A stretch of 45,037 nucleotides of DNA from Candidatus Merdiplasma excrementigallinarum (GTDB taxonomy: Bacteria; Bacillota; Clostridia; Lachnospirales; Lachnospiraceae), in assembly GCA_018713435.1 (NCBI GenBank), contig DVOS01000070.1, positions 1 through 45,037 on the forward strand. The letters are read 5' to 3'. This document shows positions 34,024 through 41,365 of this stretch, one piece after another. Every line of letters starts with the position of its first letter. The first letter of the stretch is position 1. A program made the translations under genes and the position numbers. The notes under the pieces are model-generated. The model worked only from the letters and a program-made list of their open reading frames with translations, ran no database searches and had not been told where the DNA came from.

Positions 34024-34041
34024 GTGATAAAAATTTAACAA
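34024..34041. promoter_or_regulatory. Rex-like operator 2, just downstream of the promoter
   Basis: GTGATAAAAATTTAACAA matches the Rex consensus at 12 of 14 defined positions, with a perfect right half (TTAACAA). It begins about 12 bp after the -10, where a bound repressor would block initiation. NADH would release Rex and turn the operon on. Confidence 0.55.
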
Positions 34042-34071
34042 AATCAGGTTGGGGGAAAGGAAGAAACAGCT

Positions 34072-34935
34072 ATGGTATATAGTTATTATCCGGGTTGTAC
34101 CTTGAAAACAAAGGCCAGGCAGCTGGACGCGTACGCGAGAGCTTCCGCTCTGGCGCTGGGTATTACGCTGGAGGAGATTGAGGACTGGCAGTGCTGCGGG
34201 GGCGTGTATCCCCTGGGCAGCGATGAAATCGCCGCAAAACTGTCCTCCGTGCGGGCCCTGCAGGCGGCGGAAGAAAAAAAGCAGGAACTGGTGACAGTCT
34301 GTTCCGCCTGCCACCATGTTTTAAAGCGGGTAAATGACGACATGGCCCGGGTTCCCGAGATACGGGATAAGGTGAACCGGTATCAGGCAGACCGGAAAGA
34401 TTATGCCGGTGAGACAAAAGTCCTTCACTTCCTGGAACTTTTAAGAGACAGGATAGGCTTTGATCAGCTTCGGGAAAAGACGGCAAAACCGCTGACCGGC
34501 AGGAAGATCGGCGCCTACTATGGCTGTCTTTTGCTGCGTCCCGCAGGAATTCTTGCGTTTGTTGATCCGGAAAATCCCAGGATTATGGAAGACTTTATCC
34601 GGGCGCTGGGCGCCTCGCCGGTTATCTATCCCTACCGGAACGAATGCTGCGGCGGCTATATCTCCCTGAAGGAAAAAGATCTGTCCGGCGCCATGACGGA
34701 CCGGATTATGGAATCGGCGGCCTATATGGGGGCGGAAGAACTGATCACAGCCTGTCCCCTCTGCCGCTACAATCTGATGCACCAGGGAGGCGGCCGCAGC
34801 TGCGGCCTGCCTGACGGGAAGGCAGAGAAGCCAAAGCTTCCGGTGCGGTATTTTACAGAAGTGCTGGCGGAAGCTCTGGACGTAAAGGAACAGGCGGAGG
34901 CCTGGCTTGAGGAGGGAGGCGGAAACATTGGGTGA
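34072..34935 (+). CDS. hdrB: Heterodisulfide reductase subunit B-like CCG-domain protein
   Basis: A 287-residue protein with two cysteine-rich CCG domains, which in archaeal HdrB ligate the two noncubane [4Fe-4S] clusters that reduce the disulfide. First set: Cys9 (YYPGCT), Cys41-Cys42 (CCGG), Cys77 and Cys80 (CSAC). Second set: Cys152 (YYGCLL), Cys192-Cys193 (CCGG), Cys228 and Cys231 (CPLC). Both sets are complete. No coenzyme M or B is expected in this host, so the real acceptor is another disulfide or, as I infer, the fumarate reductase encoded downstream. It is the first gene of the operon, behind the promoter at 33983 and Rex-like sites. Its end overlaps hdrC. Confidence 0.9.
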   Translation: MVYSYYPGCTLKTKARQLDAYARASALALGITLEEIEDWQCCGGVYPLGSDEIAAKLSSVRALQAAEEKKQELVTVCSACHHVLKRVNDDMARVPEIRDKVNRYQADRKDYAGETKVLHFLELLRDRIGFDQLREKTAKPLTGRKIGAYYGCLLLRPAGILAFVDPENPRIMEDFIRALGASPVIYPYRNECCGGYISLKEKDLSGAMTDRIMESAAYMGAEELITACPLCRYNLMHQGGGRSCGLPDGKAEKPKLPVRYFTEVLAEALDVKEQAEAWLEEGGGNIG

Positions 34936-35332
34936 GGCTTTACGGATCCGGCGAAAAATAAGCCGGGAGCAGATCGAAACCATCAGCGGGGTGGATACGG
35001 CAAAATGTATGAAATGCGGCAAGTGCACGGCCTCTTGCCCGGTGGGGGAGGAGATGGATATCAAACCCCATCAGTTTGTCTCCTATGTGAACCGGGGGGA
35101 AATCGAGCCGCTGCAAAAAAGCGGCTCTCTCTGGAAATGTCTTTCCTGTTTCGCGTGCGTGCAGCGATGTCCCAGAGATGTAAAACCCGCGAAACTGATA
35201 GAGGCCATCCGTCTGACCGTAATACGGGAGAGAGGACAGAATTACCTGTCGCCGGATGAGATCCCACAGCTTCTGGATCCCCAGCTGCCCCAGCAGCTTC
35301 TGGTCAGCGCGTTTCGAAAATACAGCAAGTAA
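34928..35332 (+). CDS. hdrC: Heterodisulfide reductase subunit C-like dicluster ferredoxin
   Basis: A 134-residue electron-transfer protein with two [4Fe-4S] motifs: Cys27, 30, 33, 37 (CMKCGKCTASCP) and Cys71, 74, 77, 81 (CLSCFACVQRCP). It links HdrA to HdrB in known complexes. The start is taken as TTG 34928: GGGAGG ends eight bases upstream and it overlaps the hdrB stop. A TTG at 34907 would lie before that SD. There is no membrane segment, so this is the soluble HdrC form. The DPQLPQQLLVSAFRKYSK C-terminus follows an ordinary HdrC pattern. Confidence 0.9.
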   Translation: MGEALRIRRKISREQIETISGVDTAKCMKCGKCTASCPVGEEMDIKPHQFVSYVNRGEIEPLQKSGSLWKCLSCFACVQRCPRDVKPAKLIEAIRLTVIRERGQNYLSPDEIPQLLDPQLPQQLLVSAFRKYSK

Positions 35333-35347
35333 GCGGAGGTGAGAGCT

Positions 35348-37333
35348 TTGCAGAAAATAGGAGTTTTTGTATGCCACTGCGGCAGCAATATCGCGGCCAC
35401 GGTGGATGTGGCTAGGGTGGCGGAAGAGATCCGGAAAGAACCGGGTGTGGTTCATGCGGAAGATTACCCGTATATGTGTTCCGAGGCCGGGCAGGCGAAA
35501 ATTGCTTCCGCTATAAAGGAAAAGGGACTGACGGCGATTGTAGTCTGTTCCTGTTCCCCCAGAATGCATGAAGCCACCTTCAGAAAGGCGGCTTCCCGGG
35601 CGGGGTTAAATCCCTATATGGTGGAAATCGCCAATATCAGGGAGCACTGTTCCTGGATACACAAGGACCGGGAGGAGGCCACAGAAAAGTCGGTTATCCT
35701 GGCCCGGGCCGCCGTATCCAAAGTGAATCTGGATACGCCTCTGCAACCGGGAGAAAGCCGGGTGACAAAGAGGGCCCTGGTAATCGGCGGCGGGATTGCC
35801 GGTATTCAGACCGCCCTTGACATTGCGGACGCCGGATATGAAGTAGATATTGTAGAAAAGACCCCCAGCATCGGAGGAAGAATGTCACAGCTGGATAAAA
35901 CCTTTCCTACCCTGGACTGTTCCGCCTGTATTCTCACGCCCAAGATGGTGGAGGCCGCTGCCCACGAAAAGATTACGCTCTATACATACAGCGAAGTGGA
36001 AAGCATCAGCGGTTTTGTAGGGGATTTCACCGTGGAAATCCGTAAAAAAGCCAGAAGCGTGGATATGAGCAAATGTACGGGCTGCGGCGTATGCCAGGAG
36101 AAATGTCCATCCAGAAAGGCTCCCAATGAGTTCAACAGGGGACTTGATACCAGAAGCGCCATCTATACGCCTTTTGCCCAGGCCATTCCCAATGTGCCGG
36201 TGATCGACCGGGAACACTGCATAAAATTTAAGACGGGAAAATGCGGCGTCTGCGCCAGGGTCTGTCAGGCAGGGGCCATCGACTATGAGCAGAAGGACGA
36301 GCTGATCACCCGAAAATACGGGGCCATTGTGGCGGCTACCGGTTTCGACATGATAAAACTGGACCAGTTTGACGAATTCGCCTACAGCCAGAGTCCCGAT
36401 GTGATTACCTCCCTGGAACTGGAGCGGATTATGAACGCGGCGGGGCCCACGAAAGGCCATCTGGAGAAGCTGTCCGACCATAAGCCCCCCAAATCCATGG
36501 TTTTTGTCCAGTGCGTGGGCTCCAGGGGACAGACCTGCCGGGATAAAAGCTACTGTTCCAAGATCTGCTGCATGTACACAGCCAAACACGCCATGCTGAT
36601 CCGGGACAAGTATCCGGATGTGGATGTAACGGTATTCTATATTGATGTGCGTACTCCCGGCAAAAACTTTGATGAGTTTTACAGGCGGGCCGTGGAAGAG
36701 TACGGCGTCCATTATATTAAAGGACAGGTGGGAAAAGTGGCTCCCACGGAGGGAGGACTGCTGGTGCAGGCTTCGGATCTGCTGGACAACCGCCAGATTC
36801 TCATGAAAACCGACATGGTGGTCCTGGCTGCGGCCATAGAGCCGGATCCGGACGTGCGCAGGCTGGCCACCATGCTGACCGCTAGCATCGATACCAACAA
36901 TTTCCTCACGGAGGCCCATCCCAAGCTCAGGCCTGTGGAATCCCCCACCGCCGGCATATTTCTCTCCGGCGTCTGCCAGGGACCAAAGGATATACCGGAG
37001 ACAGTGGCCCAGGCGGGAGCCGCTGCCATAAAGGCGGTGGGACTGCTGGCAAAGGATAAGCTGGTGACAAATCCCTGCACGGCGAAAGCGGACGAGCTGC
37101 TGTGCAACGGCTGTTCCTGCTGCGCCCGGGTATGTCCCTACGGAGCCATTACCTATGAGGAAAAAGAAATCAATGATCACGGAATCCGGGAGGTACGCCG
37201 GGTAGCCGCGGTAAATGACGCCCTGTGCCAGGGCTGCGGCGCGTGTACGGTGGCCTGTCCGTCAGGAGCCATGGATCTGCAGGGCTTCTCCAACAGACAG
37301 ATTACGGCGGAGGTGGATGCGATATGTCGATAG
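35348..37333 (+). CDS. hdrA: Heterodisulfide reductase subunit A-like flavoprotein
   Basis: A 661-residue FAD protein, the putative electron-bifurcating centre. It shows the N-terminal VCHCGSNIA and VCSCSPRMHEATFR motifs, the Rossmann/FAD motif VIGGGIAGIQTAL (147-152), DCSACILTPKM (191-200), a [4Fe-4S] ferredoxin insert (CTGCGVCQEKCP, 243-253), a second Cys group (CIKFKTGKCGVCARVC), CRDKSYCSKICCMYTAKHA in the middle, and two C-terminal [4Fe-4S] motifs near 586 and 627. The order is that of full HdrA. The start is taken as TTG 35348 with GGAGG eight bases upstream; the in-frame GTG 35339 lies within that SD. In the family, HdrA FAD splits electron pairs between a high-potential acceptor and ferredoxin. 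Confidence 0.93.
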   Translation: MQKIGVFVCHCGSNIAATVDVARVAEEIRKEPGVVHAEDYPYMCSEAGQAKIASAIKEKGLTAIVVCSCSPRMHEATFRKAASRAGLNPYMVEIANIREHCSWIHKDREEATEKSVILARAAVSKVNLDTPLQPGESRVTKRALVIGGGIAGIQTALDIADAGYEVDIVEKTPSIGGRMSQLDKTFPTLDCSACILTPKMVEAAAHEKITLYTYSEVESISGFVGDFTVEIRKKARSVDMSKCTGCGVCQEKCPSRKAPNEFNRGLDTRSAIYTPFAQAIPNVPVIDREHCIKFKTGKCGVCARVCQAGAIDYEQKDELITRKYGAIVAATGFDMIKLDQFDEFAYSQSPDVITSLELERIMNAAGPTKGHLEKLSDHKPPKSMVFVQCVGSRGQTCRDKSYCSKICCMYTAKHAMLIRDKYPDVDVTVFYIDVRTPGKNFDEFYRRAVEEYGVHYIKGQVGKVAPTEGGLLVQASDLLDNRQILMKTDMVVLAAAIEPDPDVRRLATMLTASIDTNNFLTEAHPKLRPVESPTAGIFLSGVCQGPKDIPETVAQAGAAAIKAVGLLAKDKLVTNPCTAKADELLCNGCSCCARVCPYGAITYEEKEINDHGIREVRRVAAVNDALCQGCGACTVACPSGAMDLQGFSNRQITAEVDAICR

Positions 37334-37767
37334 AAAAGAGTGAATTCAGGCCGAAAATAGTGGCGTTCTGCTGCAACTGGTGCAGCTATGCGGGAGCAGA
37401 CCTGGCAGGAAGCAGCCGCCTTTCCTATCCGGCAGACGTAAAGATTATCCGGGTGCCCTGTTCCTGCCGGGTCAATCCCATGTTTATCCTGCGGGCTTTT
37501 CAGAAAGGAGCGGACGGCGTGATCCTCTGCGGCTGCCATCCCGGGGACTGTCATTACAGTACCGGCAATTATTACGCCAGAAGAAGAATGAAACTGCTGT
37601 TCTCCATGCTGGACTTTATCGGAGTGGAAAGCGGCAGAACCAGAGTGGAATGGGTATCCGCGGCGGAGGGCGTAAAATTTTCCCAGACAATGAATGCGTT
37701 TGTGGAGGAGATCCGTTCTCTTGGCAAAAACGTGAGATTGGAGGACTTAAGATGCAGGAATTCATGA
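37324..37767 (+). CDS. flxD: MvhD/FlxD-type Fe-S electron-transfer protein
   Basis: A 147-residue protein of the methyl-viologen-reducing hydrogenase delta family. Conserved cysteines are Cys16, Cys17, Cys20 (CCNWC), Cys46, Cys48 (CSC) and Cys69, Cys71, Cys76 (CGCHPGDC), with RVNPMFILRAFQKGADG between. In Hdr complexes MvhD docks the electron-input module on HdrA. Here the module is FlxCBA. ATG 37324 has GGAGG ten bases upstream; the longer open frame upstream overlaps hdrA and has no family likeness. It lies within the 3' end of hdrA by a few bases and runs into flxC. Confidence 0.92.
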   Translation: MSIEKSEFRPKIVAFCCNWCSYAGADLAGSSRLSYPADVKIIRVPCSCRVNPMFILRAFQKGADGVILCGCHPGDCHYSTGNYYARRRMKLLFSMLDFIGVESGRTRVEWVSAAEGVKFSQTMNAFVEEIRSLGKNVRLEDLRCRNS

Positions 37768-38723
37768 ATGAAATGATCCGCCGCGGAAAAGAACTTCTGT
37801 CCGGCGGGGCGGTGCAGCGGGTCCTTGGATGGAAGAAAGGGGATCTGGGCTATAATCCGGAACCGGCGTTTTTCCTGGGAGAACAGGATTTGGACGAATT
37901 TGTGTATGACGGCTTCTGCGGCGCCAATCTGAGCAAGTTTATGATAGAGGCTTCGAAAATGGAGGGGAAAACCCTGGTTTTTTTAAAACCCTGCGATACA
38001 TACAGCTATAAGCAGCTGCTGATGGAACACCGGGTGGACCGGGAAAAATCCTATATCATCGGAGTGGGCTGCAGCGGAAAGCTGGACGTCAATAAAATGC
38101 AGCGGGAAGGAATCCGGGGCATCAAGTCGGTGGAAGAAGAGGGAGACGTTCTGCGCTTTCATACCGTATACGGTGAAAAAGAGTGTCCCCGCAGCCGGAT
38201 GCTTCTGGAGCGGTGCCATGTATGCAAGGGAAAGGAGCATCAGATTTACGACGAACGGATCGGCGAATCGGAAGAGACGGGGGACAGAGACCGGTTTGAG
38301 CAGGTGAGGCAGATAGAAGCCATGGAGCCGGAGGAACGTTTTGCTTTCTTTAAGGGCGAACTGTCGAAATGTATCCGGTGCAATGCCTGCCGGAATGTAT
38401 GTCCGGCCTGCAGCTGCCGCAAATGCGTATTTGACGGCAGCCAGTTTGACAGCAGCCAGAAGGCCAACGCGGATTCCTTTGAAGAGCAGATGTTTCATAT
38501 AATCCGGGCCTTTCATGTGACGGGAAGATGTACGGACTGCGGAGAGTGCAGCAGAGTCTGTCCCCAGGGAATTCCCCTGCACCTGTTCAATCGGAAACTG
38601 ATCAAAGATATCAATACTTTTTACGGGGAATACCAGGCAGGGGTCTCAACAGACTGCGAGATGCCCCTGACAGATTATACGGCCGGCGATCCGGAACCCA
38701 ACGCGGCAGAAAGGGGGCGCTAA
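37752..38723 (+). CDS. flxC: FlxC-like iron-sulfur protein (FrhB-type N-terminus plus two [4Fe-4S])
   Basis: A 323-residue electron-transfer protein. The N-terminal half resembles the beta-subunit fold of F420 hydrogenases (FLKPCDTYSYKQLL with Cys81, GVGCSGKLD with Cys107, CHVCKG). The C-terminal half has two ferredoxin-type sites: Cys207, 210, 213, 217 (CIRCNACRNVCP) and Cys260, 263, 266, 270 (CTDCGECSRVCP), with extra cysteines in CSCRKC. ATG 37752 has GGAGG seven bases upstream and overlaps flxD. I assign it to the FlxC position by context and domain order; the FrhB-like part need not bind F420. Confidence 0.82.
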   Translation: MQEFMNEMIRRGKELLSGGAVQRVLGWKKGDLGYNPEPAFFLGEQDLDEFVYDGFCGANLSKFMIEASKMEGKTLVFLKPCDTYSYKQLLMEHRVDREKSYIIGVGCSGKLDVNKMQREGIRGIKSVEEEGDVLRFHTVYGEKECPRSRMLLERCHVCKGKEHQIYDERIGESEETGDRDRFEQVRQIEAMEPEERFAFFKGELSKCIRCNACRNVCPACSCRKCVFDGSQFDSSQKANADSFEEQMFHIIRAFHVTGRCTDCGECSRVCPQGIPLHLFNRKLIKDINTFYGEYQAGVSTDCEMPLTDYTAGDPEPNAAERGR

Positions 38724-38726
38724 AAG

Positions 38727-39779
38727 ATGTTTAAGACAGAAAAAGCAAAACTTCCTGCGCTTCTGGAGAAAATCGGGGAAGCCCGGGATCTGATCGTACC
38801 GGTTCTTCGATGCGGCCAGGTCAATTTTGAATTGTGGGAGAGAGAGTCCCAGGCGGACCTGGAGACGCTGAAGACATCCAAATCTCCCAAAGACGTGTTT
38901 TTCCCCCAGAGCGAAACCCTCTACTCCTGTATCAGAGACGGGAAGAAAATTTCCGTAAAGGCAGAAGAACTGCGGGACCGTCCCTTTGTGGTTTTCGGCA
39001 TGAAAAGCTGCGATGTAAAAGCGCTTGAGGTGCTGGACAGAGTTTTCCTGGATGAGCCGGCGGATACCTACTATCAGGCCAGACGGGAAATGGGAACGGT
39101 GGTGTCCCTGGCCTGCAGAGAGCCGGAAGAAACCTGTTTCTGCAGAGCGTTTGGAATCGACTGCGCGGAACCGGAAGGGGATGTGGCGGTGTGGATGACG
39201 GATGCGAGCCTGTACTGGAAGCCACTGACAGAAAAAGGGAAGGCTCTGACAGGACTTGTGGAGGATCTGCTGACGGACGCCGGAGAGTCGGAACTGGACG
39301 AAGAAAAGGAAAACATCCGGTCCGTCTGCGATCAGCTTCCCTACATGGATCTCAGTCTGGAAGGATGGAATCCGGAGTCTCTTCAGGAAAAGTTTGATTC
39401 CCCTCTGTGGGAAGAACTGTACCGCCCCTGCCTGGCCTGCGGCACCTGCACCTTTGTCTGTCCTACCTGCCAGTGCTACGATATCAAAGATTTTGACACC
39501 GGGCACGGCGTATACAGATATCGCTGCTGGGATTCCTGCATGTATTCGGATTTTACCATGATGGCCCACGGAAATAACCGTACCAGCCAGATGCAGCGGT
39601 TCCGCCAGCGGTTTATGCACAAGCTGATCTACTACCCGGCAAATTACGGGGGGATGTATTCCTGCGTAGGATGCGGCAGATGCGTCAGCAAATGCCCCTC
39701 CTCTCTGAACATTGTGAAAGTCATAAAAAAATTCGCGGAGTCCTCCGGGGATGAGGGCAGAGGAGGTGTACGGCCATGA
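38727..39779 (+). CDS. flxB: FlxB-like iron-sulfur protein (AsrA/hydrogenase-beta type)
   Basis: A 350-residue electron-transfer protein of the anaerobic sulfite reductase subunit A family. A C-terminal pair of [4Fe-4S] sites is at Cys235, 238, 241, 245 (CLACGTCTFVCP) and Cys313, 316, 319, 323 (CVGCGRCVSKCP). The N-terminal domain has GMKSCDVKALEVLD and ACREPEETCFCRAF, typical of the family. In FlxABCD it passes electrons from the NADH-binding FlxA. No sulfite reductase catalytic subunit (AsrC) is present, so the Flx role is preferred. It starts 3 bases after flxC and overlaps flxA at ATGA. Confidence 0.85.
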   Translation: MFKTEKAKLPALLEKIGEARDLIVPVLRCGQVNFELWERESQADLETLKTSKSPKDVFFPQSETLYSCIRDGKKISVKAEELRDRPFVVFGMKSCDVKALEVLDRVFLDEPADTYYQARREMGTVVSLACREPEETCFCRAFGIDCAEPEGDVAVWMTDASLYWKPLTEKGKALTGLVEDLLTDAGESELDEEKENIRSVCDQLPYMDLSLEGWNPESLQEKFDSPLWEELYRPCLACGTCTFVCPTCQCYDIKDFDTGHGVYRYRCWDSCMYSDFTMMAHGNNRTSQMQRFRQRFMHKLIYYPANYGGMYSCVGCGRCVSKCPSSLNIVKVIKKFAESSGDEGRGGVRP

Positions 39780-40651
39780 GCGATGCAACAACCAGAAACG
39801 GGGAATGCTCCTGCGGGAAAAACCGCCAAAAGGATACGCTGGTTCCCGCAGTGGGGATTATTACGGATATACGGCAGGAGACGCCGGATGTAAAAACCTT
39901 CTGTGTCAATGCCCCGGAGGGCGGGAAGCTGTTTTCCCATATGCCGGGCCAGTGCGCCATGGTCTGCGTGCCGGGAGTGGGAGAGGCCATGTTTTCCATT
40001 ACCTCTTCCCCTACCAACCGGGAGTGCCAGGAATTCAGCATTAAAAGCTGCGGGGAACTGACAAATTATCTTCATACTATGGAAGCGGGGGAGGAGATCC
40101 TGGTGAGAGGTCCCTACGGGAACAGCTTTCCGGTAGATACGGAACTGAAAGGGAAAAATCTTCTGTTTATCGCAGGTGGTATCGGCCTGGCTCCCCTTCG
40201 GTCCGTGATCAACTATGTGCTGGATAACCGGGAAGACTACGGTACGGTGGATATTCTTTACGGCTCCCGCTCGGCAGAGGATCTGGTTGCCAGAAAAGAG
40301 ATAGAGGAAGTGTGGGATAAAAAAGAAGGGGTAAACGTCTACCTTACCATTGACCGTCCCCAGGATGACTGGAAGGGTCATGTGGGATTTGTTCCCGCCT
40401 ATCTGAAGGAACTGGAGTTTTCCGCCGATAAGACGGCTCTGGTCTGCGGACCGCCGGTTATGATTAAATTTGTGCTGGAGGCGCTGCATGAAATGGGATT
40501 TTCCAGCCGGCAGATTTATACTACCCTGGAGCTGCGGATGAAATGCGGAATTGGAAAATGCGGCCGCTGCAATATCGGCTCCAAATATGTCTGCAAGGAC
40601 GGGCCCGTATTCCGCTGCGACCAGATCGATGAACTGCCGGATGAATATTAA
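39776..40651 (+). CDS. flxA: FlxA-like NAD(P)H/FAD oxidoreductase (AsrB/PyrK type)
   Basis: A 291-residue ferredoxin-reductase-family protein. After a Cys-containing tail (CSCGKN, residues 11-13) come the FAD domain, with SITSSP in place of RxYS-type motifs, and the nucleotide-binding FIAGGIGLAPLRS (134-140) and CGPPVMIKFVLEAL. The C-terminus carries a [2Fe-2S] site, Cys257, 262, 265, 273 (CGIGKCGRC...C), as in PyrK and AsrB. It is the likely NADH entry point of the complex. ATG 39776 overlaps the flxB stop; AGGAGG lies eight bases upstream. The flxD-C-B-A order matches described Flx clusters in reverse orientation of naming. Confidence 0.88.
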   Translation: MSDATTRNGECSCGKNRQKDTLVPAVGIITDIRQETPDVKTFCVNAPEGGKLFSHMPGQCAMVCVPGVGEAMFSITSSPTNRECQEFSIKSCGELTNYLHTMEAGEEILVRGPYGNSFPVDTELKGKNLLFIAGGIGLAPLRSVINYVLDNREDYGTVDILYGSRSAEDLVARKEIEEVWDKKEGVNVYLTIDRPQDDWKGHVGFVPAYLKELEFSADKTALVCGPPVMIKFVLEALHEMGFSSRQIYTTLELRMKCGIGKCGRCNIGSKYVCKDGPVFRCDQIDELPDEY

Positions 40652-40678
40652 TGAGGAAGGGGATACGGGTGAAGGATC

Positions 40679-41353
40679 ATGGATAAATTAGTGAACGTGT
40701 ATTTTTACGGAAAACGGTACCAGGTGCCGGAAGATCTGACCATCATGAACGCCATGGAGTACGCCGGCTACAGGCTGGTCCGGGGCTGCGGCTGCCGTCA
40801 CGGCTTCTGCGGCGCCTGTGCCACCATATACCGGATTAAGGGAAAAAATGAGCTGAAAACCTGTCTGGCCTGCCAGACCCAGGTGGAGGAAGGCATGTAT
40901 GTGGCAAGCCTGCCCTTCTTTCCCACGGATAAGCGGACCTATGAGATCGAAAAAATCCGGCCGGAGGAGCAGATTATGATGCAGCTGTATCCGGAAATTT
41001 ACAGCTGTATCGGATGCAATGCCTGTACAAAGGCCTGCACCCAGAATCTGAACGTGATGCAGTATATTGCCTACGCCCAGAGAGGCGAGTTTGAGAAGTG
41101 CGCGGAGGAGTCTTTTGACTGCGTGGGCTGCGGCATCTGTTCCGCCCGGTGCCCGGCGGGTATCTCCCATCCCATGGTGGGCCTGCTGGCAAGAAGGCTG
41201 ACAGGCAAATACATCGCGCCAAAGGCCGGGCATCTGGAAAAGCGGGTGGAGGAGATTAACCACGGCGATTACGATGAACTGATCGAGAAGATTATGAACC
41301 GGCCCGTGGAGGAAATGCGGGAACTTTACAATAACAGAGAGATCGAAAAGTAG
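40679..41353 (+). CDS. Fumarate reductase/succinate dehydrogenase-type iron-sulfur subunit (Tfr-like, short form)
   Basis: A 224-residue electron-transfer protein. The N-terminal [2Fe-2S] domain has Cys37, Cys39, Cys44, Cys47 (GCGCRHGFCGAC) and Cys62, Cys65 (CLAC). The C-terminal half has two full [4Fe-4S] motifs, Cys110, 113, 116, 120 and Cys148, 151, 154, 158. Ordinary FrdB/SdhB has a [3Fe-4S] site for the quinone; here both are [4Fe-4S]-type and no membrane subunit is encoded, so it is not quinone-linked. TfrB of methanogens carries HdrB-like CCG domains at its C-terminus; this one does not, but hdrB is in the same operon. It precedes the flavoprotein gene by 12 bases. Confidence 0.87.
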   Translation: MDKLVNVYFYGKRYQVPEDLTIMNAMEYAGYRLVRGCGCRHGFCGACATIYRIKGKNELKTCLACQTQVEEGMYVASLPFFPTDKRTYEIEKIRPEEQIMMQLYPEIYSCIGCNACTKACTQNLNVMQYIAYAQRGEFEKCAEESFDCVGCGICSARCPAGISHPMVGLLARRLTGKYIAPKAGHLEKRVEEINHGDYDELIEKIMNRPVEEMRELYNNREIEK

Positions 41354-41365
41354 GGAGGGGAGACC

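Noticed and set aside
37380-37751. Long N-terminal extension of flxC
   Set aside because: It lies wholly inside flxD in another frame with no SD and no domain; the ATG at 37752 has a good SD and begins the conserved part.
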